Shown piece by piece: positions 54,581-64,000 of a DNA stretch of 64,000 bases. How positions within the stretch are numbered: position 1 is the first letter of the stretch; each line of letters begins with the position of its first letter. The notes beneath the pieces are model-generated. The model saw only the letters and a program-made list of their open reading frames with translations, was not told the origin of the DNA and made no database searches. The DNA comes from Pantoea brenneri (GTDB lineage Bacteria > Pseudomonadota > Gammaproteobacteria > Enterobacterales > Enterobacteriaceae): contig MIEI01000003.1 of the NCBI GenBank assembly GCA_002095305.1, forward strand, positions 1-64,000, given 5' to 3'. Position numbers and translations under genes: made by a program.

Positions 54581-55626
54581 GGCACCTCCTGCGGCGCGTC
54601 GAGTAATGCGGTAAGGGTCTGATGCACGCGCTCAGGTTGAATGTCGATCAGGCTCTGATGATATCCCTGTTCGGCATCGCCTTTGCGTACTTTGTGATAG
54701 CCGCTAATCAGGCGAATAACCCGCGCCTGGCGAGCCAGCGGTGGCGTAAAGTCGGGGCTGCTTGGCCCGTAGAGCGCGACCAGCGGACGGTCCAGCGCGG
54801 CGGCGATATGCATCAGCCCGGAGTCGTTACTGACCACTGCCCGGCACTGTGCCAGCAGTATTACCGCCTGCTCCAGCTGGGTTTCACCGGCCAGATTACG
54901 GCAGTGAATGCGGGCTTCTTGCGGCAGTGCGGCGATAATCTCCTCACCGGTCGGCCGATCTTTTGCCGAGCCAAACAGCACAATCTGGAATCCTTCTGCG
55001 ATCAGCTGTCGCGCCAGCGCAGCGTAATGGTAGTGCGGCCAGCGTTTTGCCGGACCAAATTCGGCGCCGGGACAAAAACCGATGATCGGACGCGTCGCCG
55101 ACAGCTGAAACTGCGCGGCGGTTTCAATTTTCTCCTGCTCCCCGACCTGCAGCTTCGGCCACAGCAGCGGTTGCGGCAGCTGCTGCGCCGACGCGACCGG
55201 CGTGTCATAGGCCAGCGCGACGTAGCGTTCGACCATCAGCGGGAAAGCGGCTTTATCCAGCACCCGCAGATCGTTCAGCAAGCCATAGCGCATTTCGCCG
55301 CGCCAGCCGACGCGACGTTTGATCCCGGCGAAGAACGGCACCAGCGCCGACTTAAACGAATTCGGCAGCACATAGGCGCGGTCATAGTGGCTGGCGCGCA
55401 GCGTTTTGCCTAACCGACGACGCTCGCCAATTTCCAGCGCGCCATGGCCAAGCGGCATCGCCAGCGCCTGATTCACTTCCGGCATGCGTGACAACAGGGG
55501 ACGACACCAGGCCGGTGCCATCACATCAATCACCGCATCGGGATGCTCGGCCTTGAGCGTGCGATAGAGACTTTGCGACATCATCATATCGCCGACCCAC
55601 GACGGGCCGATTACCAGAATTTTCAT
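54568..55626 (-). CDS. waaF: LPS heptosyltransferase II WaaF (RfaF)
   Basis: WaaF adds the second heptose. MKILVIGPSWVGDMMMSQSL, GFCPGAEFGPAKRWPHYHY and VSNDSGLMHIAAAL define it. 352 residues (348 in E. coli). It starts 17 bases after hldD ends, in the conserved hldD-waaF-waaC order. Confidence 0.96.
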   Translation of the reverse strand: MKILVIGPSWVGDMMMSQSLYRTLKAEHPDAVIDVMAPAWCRPLLSRMPEVNQALAMPLGHGALEIGERRRLGKTLRASHYDRAYVLPNSFKSALVPFFAGIKRRVGWRGEMRYGLLNDLRVLDKAAFPLMVERYVALAYDTPVASAQQLPQPLLWPKLQVGEQEKIETAAQFQLSATRPIIGFCPGAEFGPAKRWPHYHYAALARQLIAEGFQIVLFGSAKDRPTGEEIIAALPQEARIHCRNLAGETQLEQAVILLAQCRAVVSNDSGLMHIAAALDRPLVALYGPSSPDFTPPLARQARVIRLISGYHKVRKGDAEQGYHQSLIDIQPERVHQTLTALLDAPQEVPCTS

Positions 55627-55643
55627 CGCCGGAGCAGCTTCCT

Positions 55644-56576
55644 TTATGCGTTACGGTTAAGCCAGGCCATATATTCAGCGACGCCCTGCGCCACGGTTTT
55701 GAACGGCTTGTCATAGCCTGCGGCACGCAGCCGGGTCAGATCGGCCTGGGTATATGCCTGATAGCGTCCTTTGAGTTTTTCCGGGAACGGAATGTACTCA
55801 ATCTGGCCTTTCTGATGGAATTTCAGTACCGCATCTGCCACTTCCTGGAAGGATTCTGCGCGGCCGGTACCACAGTTATAAATGCCGGAGACGCCGTTCT
55901 CCCAGCACCACAGGTTCACTGCGGCCACATCATCCACGTGGATGAAATCGCGTTTGAAACCGTCGCTGCCTTCAAACAGTTTTGGATTTTCATCGTTGCT
56001 GATTTGGGTGTTGAGATGGAAAGCGACGCTCGCCATGCTGCCTTTGTGGCCTTCACGCGGTCCGTAGACGTTAAAGTAGCGGAAACCACACACCGGAGAG
56101 TTCGCTTCCGGCAGCATCTGACGGACGTAGTGATCGAACAGCATCTTCGAGTAGCCGTAGACGTTAAGCGGCTGCTCATACTGGCGCTCTTCAATGAAAT
56201 TTTCGTTGCGGCCGCCATAGGTGGCTGCTGAAGAGGCATAAAGGAACGGGATCTCGCGCTCAAGACAGAAGTGCAGCAGCTCTTTGGAGTACTGATAGTT
56301 GTTCTCCATCATGTACTTGCCATCCCACTCGGTGGTGGAGGAGCAGGCACCCTGATGAAACACCGCTTCGATCGGGCCTAAATCATCGCCCGCCATCACG
56401 CTCATCAGGAACTCTTCTTTGTCCATGTAATCGACGATATCCAGGTCGACTAAGTTGGCAAACTTGGTGCCATCCTTCAGATTATCCACCACCAGAATGT
56501 CGGTGTGACCGCGATCGTTCAGCGCTTTGACGATGTTGCTGCCAATCATTCCTGCGCCGCCAGTTACGATAATCAT
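55644..56576 (-). CDS. hldD: ADP-L-glycero-D-manno-heptose 6-epimerase HldD
   Basis: HldD (RfaD) makes the heptose donor for WaaC/WaaF/WaaQ. The short-chain dehydrogenase fold has the NADP loop [11 protein letters not shown] at residues 4-14 and the catalytic YxxxK in YGYSKMLFD. The ATG at 56576 gives 310 residues, the E. coli size. First gene of the LPS core operon; divergent from kbl. The E. coli gene is heat-shock responsive, but I could not identify the promoter. Confidence 0.96.
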   Translation of the reverse strand: MIIVTGGAGMIGSNIVKALNDRGHTDILVVDNLKDGTKFANLVDLDIVDYMDKEEFLMSVMAGDDLGPIEAVFHQGACSSTTEWDGKYMMENNYQYSKELLHFCLEREIPFLYASSAATYGGRNENFIEERQYEQPLNVYGYSKMLFDHYVRQMLPEANSPVCGFRYFNVYGPREGHKGSMASVAFHLNTQISNDENPKLFEGSDGFKRDFIHVDDVAAVNLWCWENGVSGIYNCGTGRAESFQEVADAVLKFHQKGQIEYIPFPEKLKGRYQAYTQADLTRLRAAGYDKPFKTVAQGVAEYMAWLNRNA

Positions 56577-56806
56577 GTTGTTACCTTCAACGTTGTGGGG
56601 TGAAACAGGAGGTTTCACACACGAATACTTCACATCATAACATTTCATCAGGGTGCAGACAGCCAGATGACTCTGTAACGATTTGTGCGGTATCCGCCAT
56701 GGCGTGAACTATGCTGCAAAAATGACATTCTGTTGGGTGATTTATCGTGGTCAGGCTCGCTGTTCAGTAAGATGTGCCAAATTTTTGCCATCTGAGGAGA
56801 GCAATA

Positions 56807-58003
56807 ATGCCCGCGCAATTTTATCAACAACTTCGTCAGCAACTCGATACTGCCCGTCAGGAAGGCCTGTTTAAACAGGAGCGGATTATCACATCTGCCC
56901 AGCAGACGGAAATCGCCGTCGGCAGCGATCCGGCGGTGATCAACTTCTGCGCCAACAACTATCTGGGGCTGGCTAACCATCCCGCCCTGATCCAGGCGGC
57001 AAAAGAGGGGATGGACTCGCACGGATTTGGCATGGCATCAGTGCGCTTCATCTGCGGCACCCAGGATAGCCATAAGCTGCTGGAAAAACGGCTGGCGGAA
57101 TTTCTGGGAATGGAAGATGCGATCCTCTACTCCTCCTGTTTCGACGCCAATGGCGGACTGTTTGAAACTCTGTTTGATGCGCAGGACGCCATCATTTCTG
57201 ACGCCCTGAATCATGCCTCGATCATTGACGGTGTCCGGCTGTGTAAAGCGCAGCGCTATCGTTACGCCAATAACGATATGGAACAGCTGCGGGCGCGTTT
57301 ACAGGAGGCGCGTGCTAACGGTGCTCGTCACATTGTGATCGCGACCGATGGCGTGTTCTCTATGGATGGCGTGATTGCTAACCTGCCGGCGATCTGCGAT
57401 CTGGCCGATGAATTCTCCGCGCTGGTAATGGTGGATGATTCGCATGCGGTGGGTTTTGTGGGCAATGCCGGACGCGGGACCCATGAGTATTGTGAGGTGA
57501 TGGGCCGTGTCGACATCATCACCGGCACGCTGGGAAAAGCACTGGGCGGCGCATCAGGCGGTTACACCGCGGCGAAAGCGGAAGTGGTCGAGTGGCTGCG
57601 TCAGCGTTCGCGTCCTTATCTGTTTTCCAACTCACTGGCACCTGCAATCGTTGCCGCCTCTCTGCGGGTGCTTGATCTGCTGAGCGAAGGCGACGGCCTG
57701 CGTCAGCGGCTGTGGGATAACGCCCGCTTCTTCCGTGAGCAGATGACCGCGGCAGGCTTTACCCTGGCCGGTGCCGATCACGCCATTATCCCGGTGATGC
57801 TGGGCGAAGCCAGCGTGGCGCAGGAGTTTGCCCGCCTGCTGCAGCAGGAAGGCATCTACGTCACCGGCTTCTTCTATCCGGTGGTGCCCAAAGGTCAGGC
57901 GCGCATTCGCACCCAGATTTCTGCTGCCCATACTCAGCAGCAACTGGAACGCGCGGTCGCGGCCTTTACCCGAATCGGCAAACAACTGGGCGTTATCGCC
58001 TGA
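56807..58003 (+). CDS. kbl: 2-amino-3-ketobutyrate CoA ligase (glycine C-acetyltransferase)
   Basis: Kbl splits 2-amino-3-oxobutyrate, made by Tdh, into glycine and acetyl-CoA. It is PLP-dependent (alpha-oxoamine synthase family), with the Lys in [13 protein letters not shown] near residue 244 and [12 protein letters not shown] upstream. From ATG 56807 (GAGGAGAG upstream) it has 398 residues as in E. coli. Pairs with tdh 10 bases later; the E. coli operon is Lrp-regulated. Confidence 0.96.
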   Translation: MPAQFYQQLRQQLDTARQEGLFKQERIITSAQQTEIAVGSDPAVINFCANNYLGLANHPALIQAAKEGMDSHGFGMASVRFICGTQDSHKLLEKRLAEFLGMEDAILYSSCFDANGGLFETLFDAQDAIISDALNHASIIDGVRLCKAQRYRYANNDMEQLRARLQEARANGARHIVIATDGVFSMDGVIANLPAICDLADEFSALVMVDDSHAVGFVGNAGRGTHEYCEVMGRVDIITGTLGKALGGASGGYTAAKAEVVEWLRQRSRPYLFSNSLAPAIVAASLRVLDLLSEGDGLRQRLWDNARFFREQMTAAGFTLAGADHAIIPVMLGEASVAQEFARLLQQEGIYVTGFFYPVVPKGQARIRTQISAAHTQQQLERAVAAFTRIGKQLGVIA

Positions 58004-58013
58004 GGAAATGACC

Positions 58014-59042
58014 ATGAAAGCACTCGCCAAACTGAAAAAAGAAGCGGGCATCTGGATGGTGACTGATGCGCCTGTTCCTGAGCCGGGCCATAACGACCTG
58101 CTGATAAAAATCCGTAAAACGGCCATCTGCGGGACCGACGTACACATCTACAACTGGGATGACTGGTCGCGCAAAACGATCCCGGTGCCGATGATTGTTG
58201 GCCATGAATATGTGGGTGAAGTGGTGGCGGTCGGCCAGGAGGTCAAAGGTTTTTCTATTGGCGATCGGGTGTCAGGCGAAGGCCACATCACCTGCGGCCA
58301 CTGCCGCAACTGCCGTGCCGGACGCACCCATCTGTGCCGCAATACCATCGGGGTGGGCGTTAACCGTCAGGGCTGTTTTGCCGAATATCTGGTGATCCCG
58401 GCATTCAATGCATTCAAAATTCCTGACAACATTTCCGATGAGCTGGCGGCGATTTTTGACCCGTTCGGGAATGCGGTACATACCGCGCTGTCGTTTGATC
58501 TGGTCGGTGAGGACGTGCTGATCTCCGGAGCCGGTCCTATCGGCATTATGGCGGCGGCGGTCTGTCGTCACGTTGGCGCGCGCAATGTGGTGATCACCGA
58601 CATTAATGAATACCGACTGGCGCTGGCGCAGAAAATGGGCGTTACCCGGGCGGTTAATGTGGCAAAAGAAGATCTGCGTGAGGTGATGCATTCGCTGGGG
58701 ATGACCGAGGGATTTGATGTCGGGCTGGAAATGTCGGGCGCGCCGCCGGCTTTCCGCACGCTGCTTGAGGTGATGAATCACGGTGGGCGGATAGCGCTGC
58801 TGGGTATCCCACCGGGTGAGATGGCGATCGACTGGAACCTGGTGATTTTTAAGGGTCTGTTTATTAAGGGGATCTACGGTCGCGAGATGTTTGAAACCTG
58901 GTATAAAATGGCGGCGCTGATCCAGTCGGGGCTCGACTTAACGCCGATTATTACCCATCGCTATGCGATTGATGATTTTCAGCAGGGCTTTGATGAGATG
59001 CGTTCCGGACGCTCCGGCAAAGTGATCCTCAACTGGGATTAA
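58014..59042 (+). CDS. tdh: L-threonine 3-dehydrogenase
   Basis: Tdh oxidises threonine with NAD to 2-amino-3-oxobutyrate. It is a zinc medium-chain dehydrogenase: catalytic Cys in [20 protein letters not shown], and the four structural Cys in [15 protein letters not shown], with the NAD loop [11 protein letters not shown]. The ATG at 58014 gives 342 residues (341 in E. coli). GAGGAAATG precedes the start. Open frame extends backward inside kbl but is not used. Confidence 0.97.
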   Translation: MKALAKLKKEAGIWMVTDAPVPEPGHNDLLIKIRKTAICGTDVHIYNWDDWSRKTIPVPMIVGHEYVGEVVAVGQEVKGFSIGDRVSGEGHITCGHCRNCRAGRTHLCRNTIGVGVNRQGCFAEYLVIPAFNAFKIPDNISDELAAIFDPFGNAVHTALSFDLVGEDVLISGAGPIGIMAAAVCRHVGARNVVITDINEYRLALAQKMGVTRAVNVAKEDLREVMHSLGMTEGFDVGLEMSGAPPAFRTLLEVMNHGGRIALLGIPPGEMAIDWNLVIFKGLFIKGIYGREMFETWYKMAALIQSGLDLTPIITHRYAIDDFQQGFDEMRSGRSGKVILNWD

Positions 59043-59049
59043 ACATAAA

Positions 59050-59068
59050 GCGGCCGTTGCGCGGCCGC
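59050..59068. terminator. Hairpin between tdh and the converging glycosyltransferase-type gene
   Basis: Seven-bp perfect stem GCGGCCG/CGGCCGC with a 5-base loop, 7 bases past tdh. No T run of note on the plus strand, so termination is uncertain. Confidence 0.5.
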
Positions 59069-59072
59069 GTTA

Positions 59073-59984
59073 TTACGCCTGCTTTTTCTCTTCATCGGTC
59101 AGGTAGCGCACCTTGCGGGTGTAATCCTGACCTTTGAACATCAGCGGCTGGCGGGGATCGCTAAGGTATTTTTGCCATTCCGACAGTGGGAAGCCGCCGT
59201 GTGCGCCCACCACCTCTGCCGGGATGACGGCTGACTGACCGCCCATTTTCTTCGAAACCGGCCAGTTAGCCCATTCACCCAGATTAACGGTCCTGAGATC
59301 CAGCATATCCAGCAATACCGCCAGCGGCAGCTGATCGGTCGGCGGCTGGCTGTCATTCATTAAATGCCAGGTATCATTAAACAGCGTCAGCCACAGCGGT
59401 GAAATACGCTGCCAGACCGTCCGCGTCGCCGCCAGATAAGCGCCATTGACGTGGTCAACCAGGTAAGGGCGGATGCTGGGCGGGTAATAGGCGGGAATCG
59501 CCTCTTTTGGTGCACCTTCCAGTTTGGCAATCATTTTGCCCTGACGGAAGCTGGAGTAGAGATGGCCTGGCTTCATTCTGATGTCAGGCATCTTAAGCAG
59601 ATTGAGGTCAGAATCGATCATCAGAATGCCGTCGCCTTTGGCCTGCAGGGGGGCCTGCAGTTTGATCAACCGGCTGCGATAGATCTGCTTATAGCGATAG
59701 TTTTCCTCGCGATGCGGAACGTCCAGCGTCGCAACCCGGGTTTTAGCCGGCAGTTCACCAAAGGCCGCCGCGGGTTGATCGCTGACGATAACAATCTCTT
59801 CTATCTGCGTCGCAAAGCGCGCGGCAAACGTGGCGCTGAGCAAGGCTTCTTCAATGTAATCCGCGCCGGTGCAAGGGATCACCACCGAGGTCACCGTCAC
59901 CTCACCCTGTACGCCCGCCTGATCGTAGGGCAGGTTATGGCGCGCCCGGATATGGCGATAGCGAGGATTTAAAAAATTAAGCAT
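59073..59984 (-). CDS. Glycosyltransferase-like protein, function unknown
   Basis: A 303-residue protein with a likely GT-A (nucleotide-diphospho-sugar) fold: VTSVVIPCTGADYIEEALLS, EIVIVSDQPA and the DSD-type site GILMIDSDLNLL. I do not recognise the family, and no typical GT2 DXD is present. The ATG at 59984 lies 8 bases inside the upstream GT4 gene, so they are coupled. In E. coli this position between tdh and yibQ holds the glycosyltransferase waaH (yibD). Confidence 0.6.
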   Translation of the reverse strand: MLNFLNPRYRHIRARHNLPYDQAGVQGEVTVTSVVIPCTGADYIEEALLSATFAARFATQIEEIVIVSDQPAAAFGELPAKTRVATLDVPHREENYRYKQIYRSRLIKLQAPLQAKGDGILMIDSDLNLLKMPDIRMKPGHLYSSFRQGKMIAKLEGAPKEAIPAYYPPSIRPYLVDHVNGAYLAATRTVWQRISPLWLTLFNDTWHLMNDSQPPTDQLPLAVLLDMLDLRTVNLGEWANWPVSKKMGGQSAVIPAEVVGAHGGFPLSEWQKYLSDPRQPLMFKGQDYTRKVRYLTDEEKKQA

Positions 59985-61206
59985 GGGGTTTTTCTCTGAC
60001 GACGCTCTGAAGAATATTTTCGACGCCGCTGACGTAGGTTTCAATAGCGTATTGTTCGCGCACGCGCTTGCCTGCCGCATTGATCAGTCGCTGACGTAAA
60101 TCCGCATCCTGCCATAACGCAGTAAGATGCTGGGTCAGTTGCACCACATTGCCGTAATCAAACAGCAACCCGGTTTCATCATGACTGATCAATTCGGCAG
60201 TACCGACCACGCGCGAACCGACGACGGCGGTGTTCACCAGCATCGCTTCCAGCACCACCCGTGGCAGACCTTCACTGCGCGACGCGAGAATAAACGCATC
60301 GAAGGCGGTGAGATAATCCAGCGCGTTATTCTGGAAGCCGGTAAACACCACGTGGTTCTGAATATTTTCCGCCGTCGCCAGCTGCAGCAGGTGCTGTAAT
60401 TCAGGCCCGGCACCCACAATAACCATTTTCCAGTCGGCATCCGGATTGGCACGTTTGAAGCGGCCCAGCGCCTGCAACGTATGATGATTGGATTTACGCA
60501 GGATCAGCGAGCCGATGGAGCCAAACACAAAGGTGCCAGGAGCCAGTTTAAAGCGCTGACGCACCTCAAGGCGGTCAGGCAGCGGCTGGTGAATATCGAT
60601 GGCGTTACTGACGGTAAAACAGCGATCTGCATTCACGCCGTGCTTACGTAACGTGGCGTTCACGCCCTCGGAGACCGCAATCACCGCCTGGCAATCCTGA
60701 TTGACCATTTTTACCAGCCGCGGCTCCAGCAACGGATCAATACGACAGTGCTGGACCACAGCCACATTCAGGCCTCGCGCCGCCAGATACCCTTCAATAT
60801 TGGTGCTGGGCTGGTTATTCATGTACAGGGTGTCGTACTTGCCGAGCTGTAACAACGAGTTAATTTTGCTGGCGTTGGGGATGATACGCCAGCGCTCATC
60901 AATCAGATCGATGGCGCGCTTCTTGAGTTTTTTATTGAAAAACAGCAGCGCGCGCGCCACTTCTTTGACGATTTTGGCCCAGCGCGGTTGTTTGATTTGT
61001 GGAATAAAGAATACCGGAATATCCAGTGCAAGCAGCGCGGACTCGATGGTTTCGCCGTTGCCGCGACCGTAGTTGTGGTAGAAGCAGCAGGTGATATCAA
61101 ATTTTTGACGATCAATACGCTTCAGCAGCTCCAGCATGCTGTTGGTGCCGCCTCCCCATTCTCTGCCGTTATCCAGCAGCAGAATTTTTTGTTTATTAAT
61201 CGTCAT
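59977..61206 (-). CDS. Family 4 glycosyltransferase
   Basis: A 409-residue GT-B retaining glycosyltransferase. The N-terminal domain begins KILLLDNGREWGGGTNSML; the C-terminal GT4 domain has FGSIGSLILRKSNHHTLQAL and LASRSEGLPRVVLEAMLVNTAVVGSRVVGTAELI. A likely sugar addition to LPS or polysaccharide, substrate unknown. ATG 61206 is preceded by GAGACGG. Pairs with the downstream GT-like gene. Probably a locus-specific replacement of waaH. Confidence 0.75.
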   Translation of the reverse strand: MTINKQKILLLDNGREWGGGTNSMLELLKRIDRQKFDITCCFYHNYGRGNGETIESALLALDIPVFFIPQIKQPRWAKIVKEVARALLFFNKKLKKRAIDLIDERWRIIPNASKINSLLQLGKYDTLYMNNQPSTNIEGYLAARGLNVAVVQHCRIDPLLEPRLVKMVNQDCQAVIAVSEGVNATLRKHGVNADRCFTVSNAIDIHQPLPDRLEVRQRFKLAPGTFVFGSIGSLILRKSNHHTLQALGRFKRANPDADWKMVIVGAGPELQHLLQLATAENIQNHVVFTGFQNNALDYLTAFDAFILASRSEGLPRVVLEAMLVNTAVVGSRVVGTAELISHDETGLLFDYGNVVQLTQHLTALWQDADLRQRLINAAGKRVREQYAIETYVSGVENILQSVVREKPHA

Positions 61207-61309
61207 CCGTCTCAATATTCCACACAGCACCTCATGGCCCGACCCGGGATTATAGTAATTTCTGCGTAGAATTGAACGCTAAGCTGCATACTTAGCATTC
61301 ATAGCAAAT

Positions 61310-62221
61310 TCAGAACAGACTTTTTACCTGCTTAAACAGCGGACTCTGGCTCACGCTTTCGCCTACCACTTCCAGTGCTCGGGTCGCCGGAACCGGTGTC
61401 AGCGGCCGTTTCGGCTTACACAGCCCTGGCGGCTGGAAGCGCGGAGAAGCGGGCTTGGTTGGCGCTACCGATGTGGCTGGCGGGCGAGTGCCATTATGCA
61501 GCGGCTCGTTCAGCAACTGGCTGGGACGGACTAAGGTAATCTCAGCCGGCAGCGTGGGTAACATCTGCTGCAGCACCCGGACCGTGTTGGGATGCGGATG
61601 ACCAATTGCGATGGCGTAGCCATCACGCTGCGCCAGCTTTACCGCGCGGCTAAACTGCTGGCGAATGGCGTTAATATCCTGGCTGTCATCCAGAAAAACT
61701 CTGCGCTTCAGCACTTTGACCTGGGTACCCTGCGCCGCCGGCACTGCCTGGCTGTTGGCGATGGTCATGCTATCCAGGAAGTAGAGGTTGTAGTGGTTCA
61801 GCGCCTGCATCACTTTTTGCATGCCGGGCAGGCTGGAGGTCATTCTGCTGCCCATATGGTTATTGAGACCCACCGCATAAGGCACGTTGCTGACGGCATT
61901 ACGCATGATGCGTGCTACCTCTTCACTGCTCATCTCCGGCGTTAAGGTATCTTTCTCCAGCGGCTGCTTGCTGAGCGGTGCCATCGGCAGATGGATCAAT
62001 ACCTCGTGGCCACTCTGATGCGCTTTGGTGGCCATTTCACGCGCGTGCGGCGCATTGGGCAGCACGGCAACCGAGATCGCCTGCGGCATCTGCAGAACCT
62101 TGTTCTCTTCGGTCGGACGATAACCGACATCATCAATCACAATCGCGAGTTTGCCGGCGTGGGCAGCGTAGCTGAGCAGCAAACTGCTCAGCAGTACGGA
62201 GATTTTTCGAAGTTGTAGCAA
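61310..62221 (-). CDS. yibQ: Divergent polysaccharide deacetylase YibQ
   Basis: A 303-residue exported protein with an N-terminal signal peptide ending near SYAAHAG. The divergent polysaccharide deacetylase 2 family (DUF610) is recognised by LAIVIDDVGYRPTEE, HEVLIHLPM and GLNNHMGSRMTSS. Catalytic activity is unproven. It starts 3 bases after envC ends, so it is in the envC operon. Confidence 0.92.
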   Translation of the reverse strand: MLQLRKISVLLSSLLLSYAAHAGKLAIVIDDVGYRPTEENKVLQMPQAISVAVLPNAPHAREMATKAHQSGHEVLIHLPMAPLSKQPLEKDTLTPEMSSEEVARIMRNAVSNVPYAVGLNNHMGSRMTSSLPGMQKVMQALNHYNLYFLDSMTIANSQAVPAAQGTQVKVLKRRVFLDDSQDINAIRQQFSRAVKLAQRDGYAIAIGHPHPNTVRVLQQMLPTLPAEITLVRPSQLLNEPLHNGTRPPATSVAPTKPASPRFQPPGLCKPKRPLTPVPATRALEVVGESVSQSPLFKQVKSLF

Positions 62222-62224
62222 AAC

Positions 62225-63526
62225 TTATTTTCCTAACCACGGGAGTGGGTTGACGGCCTGTCCCTGACGTCGAATTTCAAAATAGAGCGACGGTGTGCCA
62301 CGGCCGCCGCTGGTACCGACCAGCGCAATAGGCTGACCGGCTTTCACCTGTGCACCGACGGTCACCAGAGCGCTTTGGTTGTAGCCATACAGGCTCATAT
62401 CGCCTTTACCATGCTCCAGTACCACCACCAGACCATAGCCCTGTAACCAGTCGGCCATCAGTACGCGACCGTCGGCGATGGCTTTCACCTCGGTGCCTTC
62501 GCGCGCATCAATCACCAGCCCTTTCCAGCGCAGCTCACCCTGTAGCTGTTCGCCAAAGCGATGCTCAATACGTCCGCGTACCGGCCACAAGGCCTGACCG
62601 CCCGCGCGACCCAGGCCGCCGGTTCGGGCGACCAGCTCGCGTTCACTCTGGGTCGGCTGATAGCTTGATCCTTTGGCTTTCGCCTGCGCCTGACGCTGAC
62701 GCACTTTTTCCGCTTCACGCGCTTCGCGGGCAGCACGTTCCCGTGCTTCACGCTCTGCCCGGGCGATTTTGTCCTGCAGGCGGGTTTCGTTCTGGCGCAT
62801 CTCCACCAGATCGGCCTGATCTTTTTCCAGCGCGCTTTCCAGTACCGACAAGGTTTTCTTACGTGCTGCGCTCGCCTGCTGCAGTTTCTGCTGCTGGCTT
62901 TGCTGCTGGGCTAACAGGCCTTTCTGCTGCTGTTGCTTCTGCTCCAGCGAGGCCCGCTGCTGGTTCAAATCCTGTCGTGTCTGCTGCAGCGCCTCAATGC
63001 TCTTCTGGCGCGCGGCATTCAGGTAACCGAAATAGGCCAGAATGCGCTCGCTGCGCTGACTTTCTTCGCCACCCAGCAGCAGTTGCAGGCCATTATGCTG
63101 GCCCTGGCGAAACGCGGCGTCGAGCTGCTGTGAAAGCAGCTTTTCCTGTTGCGTCTGCTGCTTTTCAAGCCGGACGATCGAGCTGGCGAGCTGGCTGATG
63201 TCATTGTTCAATGCTGTCAGGCTATTCCGGGTTTCGCGCAGCTGACGGCTGGCCTGAGCGATGATTTTTTCCTGACTCTGCAACTGATCCAGCAGTTTGC
63301 TGCGCTGTAGTTTTTGCGCTTTAACGCTTTTCTCTTTTTCGGCGATGTTTTGCTGAATAGATTGCAGTTGAGATTTGCTGTCTTCCGCACTGCGCGCGGC
63401 GGTTGGCAATAACAGTACGCCCGCACAAAGCAGGCTAAGGGAGAGGGTGGACAGATGTGTGGACAACGGCAGGTTATCGCCGTTGCGACGGGTCCTTGTG
63501 TGCGAAACGGTTGTTTTTCCCTTCAT
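62225..63526 (-). CDS. envC: Murein hydrolase activator EnvC
   Basis: EnvC is recruited by FtsEX and activates amidases AmiA and AmiB at the septum. A signal peptide (about 1-47) is followed by a long coiled coil (about 50-290, Gln/Lys/Arg-rich with low-complexity runs) and a degenerate LytM domain (about 310-433) with GQALWPVRGRIEHRFGEQL and GYNQSALVTVG. The LytM catalytic residues are not expected to be complete. 433 residues (419 in E. coli). E. coli has gpmM between yibN and envC; not here. Confidence 0.94.
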   Translation of the reverse strand: MKGKTTVSHTRTRRNGDNLPLSTHLSTLSLSLLCAGVLLLPTAARSAEDSKSQLQSIQQNIAEKEKSVKAQKLQRSKLLDQLQSQEKIIAQASRQLRETRNSLTALNNDISQLASSIVRLEKQQTQQEKLLSQQLDAAFRQGQHNGLQLLLGGEESQRSERILAYFGYLNAARQKSIEALQQTRQDLNQQRASLEQKQQQQKGLLAQQQSQQQKLQQASAARKKTLSVLESALEKDQADLVEMRQNETRLQDKIARAEREARERAAREAREAEKVRQRQAQAKAKGSSYQPTQSERELVARTGGLGRAGGQALWPVRGRIEHRFGEQLQGELRWKGLVIDAREGTEVKAIADGRVLMADWLQGYGLVVVLEHGKGDMSLYGYNQSALVTVGAQVKAGQPIALVGTSGGRGTPSLYFEIRRQGQAVNPLPWLGK

Positions 63527-63779
63527 AGGCCAATGATTATTCCACGATGAACCGCCGCTTACCAGTAAACCGCACCGGCATTTGCTTTTCCAGTTATGTC
63601 CGGTTTTTACAGGACATCGCCTAAGCGTTACGCCATTTTTGTGCTTTAGCCAGATTTTTTTGGAAAATGCTACTCAAATTGCCACTCTGGCCGCTTAGCA
63701 TCTGTACATGAGAAGTGGCGCAGGTATACTCAGAACCCTTGTTTTAGCTTATTAGCCCGGTCTGGAGTCGTTACCCCTC

Positions 63780-64000
63780 ATGCAAGAAATTATGCAGTTT
63801 GCAAGCAATCACCCCATCCTCAGTCTGGCATGGGTTGTTTTACTCATTCTGGTGATTGTGACTACCGTTAAAGGAATGTTCTCTAAGGTAAAAACCATCA
63901 GCCGCGGTGAAGCAACCCGCCTGATTAACAAAGAGGACGCGGTAGTTGTAGACGTGCGTTCGCGCGACGATTTTCGCAGAGGGCATATCTCAGGCGCGCT
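63780..64000 (+). CDS. yibN: Rhodanese-domain membrane protein YibN (partial)
   Basis: Start of the YibN gene, cut by the window end after about 73 codons. [18 protein letters not shown] opens a transmembrane helix, followed by the start of a rhodanese domain ([28 protein letters not shown]). Strong similarity to E. coli YibN, which interacts with the Sec/YidC insertion apparatus. In E. coli it heads yibN-grxC-secB. Divergent from envC with a 253-base gap. Confidence 0.93.
   Translation, partial: MQEIMQFASNHPILSLAWVVLLILVIVTTVKGMFSKVKTISRGEATRLINKEDAVVVDVRSRDDFRRGHISGA

Noticed and set aside
62350-63198. 282-residue plus-strand open frame over envC
   Set aside because: Antisense to the Gln/Lys/Arg-rich coiled coil of envC; product is Arg/Pro/Ser-rich low-complexity with no family.

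Overview
The window looks like a core chromosomal region of an Erwiniaceae-type enterobacterium (Pantoea/Erwinia/Mixta-like; genus inferred, not proven). Nearly every protein matches its Escherichia coli counterpart as I remember it. Several RNAs (Spot 42, CsrC), the NtrC-regulated glnA region and the operon layouts are also of enterobacterial type. The outer-core LPS genes are instead of the Klebsiella/Serratia kind (WaaE, WabG-like), and several E. coli genes expected between neighbours are absent. No prophage, IS element, CRISPR array, tRNA or rRNA was seen.

Layout. 1-19.45 kb follows the E. coli block mobBA-yihD-srkA-dsbA-polA-spf-engB-csrC-yihI-hemN-glnGLA-typA-yihX-yihY-dtd-fabY. It lacks yihF, yihG and the yihL-yihW segment. 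At 19.45-19.49 kb it joins a second block, which runs to the end and is collinear with the E. coli 81-82 min region: yicH-xanP-recG-trmH-spoT-rpoZ-gmk-ligB-yicG, then yicC-(DUF3574, nupC-like)-rph-pyrE-slmA-dut-coaBC-radC-rpmBG-mutM-coaD, the LPS core cluster waaE-waaA-wabG-like-waaQ-GT2-remnant-GT8-GT9-waaC-waaF-hldD, kbl-tdh, two glycosyltransferase-type genes, yibQ-envC, and the start of yibN. The 31.1-34.9 kb stretch is the most accessory part. It holds a truncated polysaccharide flippase, an unrecognised 95-residue ORF, an SRPBCC protein and a DSD1-type PLP enzyme, with long AT-rich spacers.

How genes work together: nitrogen assimilation (glnALG with sigma-54 and NtrC sites), stringent response (spoT, rpoZ, gmk), DNA repair and replication (polA, recG, ligB, mutM, dut, radC), pyrimidine synthesis (rph-pyrE with attenuator), CoA synthesis (coaBC, coaD), LPS inner and outer core assembly (hldD, waaF/C/Q/A/E, lpxP), division control (slmA, envC) and threonine catabolism (kbl-tdh).

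The main surprise concerns sequence quality. Six genes (typA, yicH, ligB, pyrE, coaBC, rpmB) each carry a single-base deletion in a short homopolymer, five of them in G/C runs. Restoring one base gives full-length proteins. Four of these then have exactly the E. coli length as I recall it (607, 213, 406, 78 residues). Because rpmB and coaBC are normally essential or nearly so, assembly or base-calling error is the likeliest cause. I did not find a convincing undescribed system. The best leads are the multibranched rpmB leader RNA, the 95-residue ORF beside the broken flippase, the small basic membrane protein before hemN, and the ORF remnant inside the LPS core operon.
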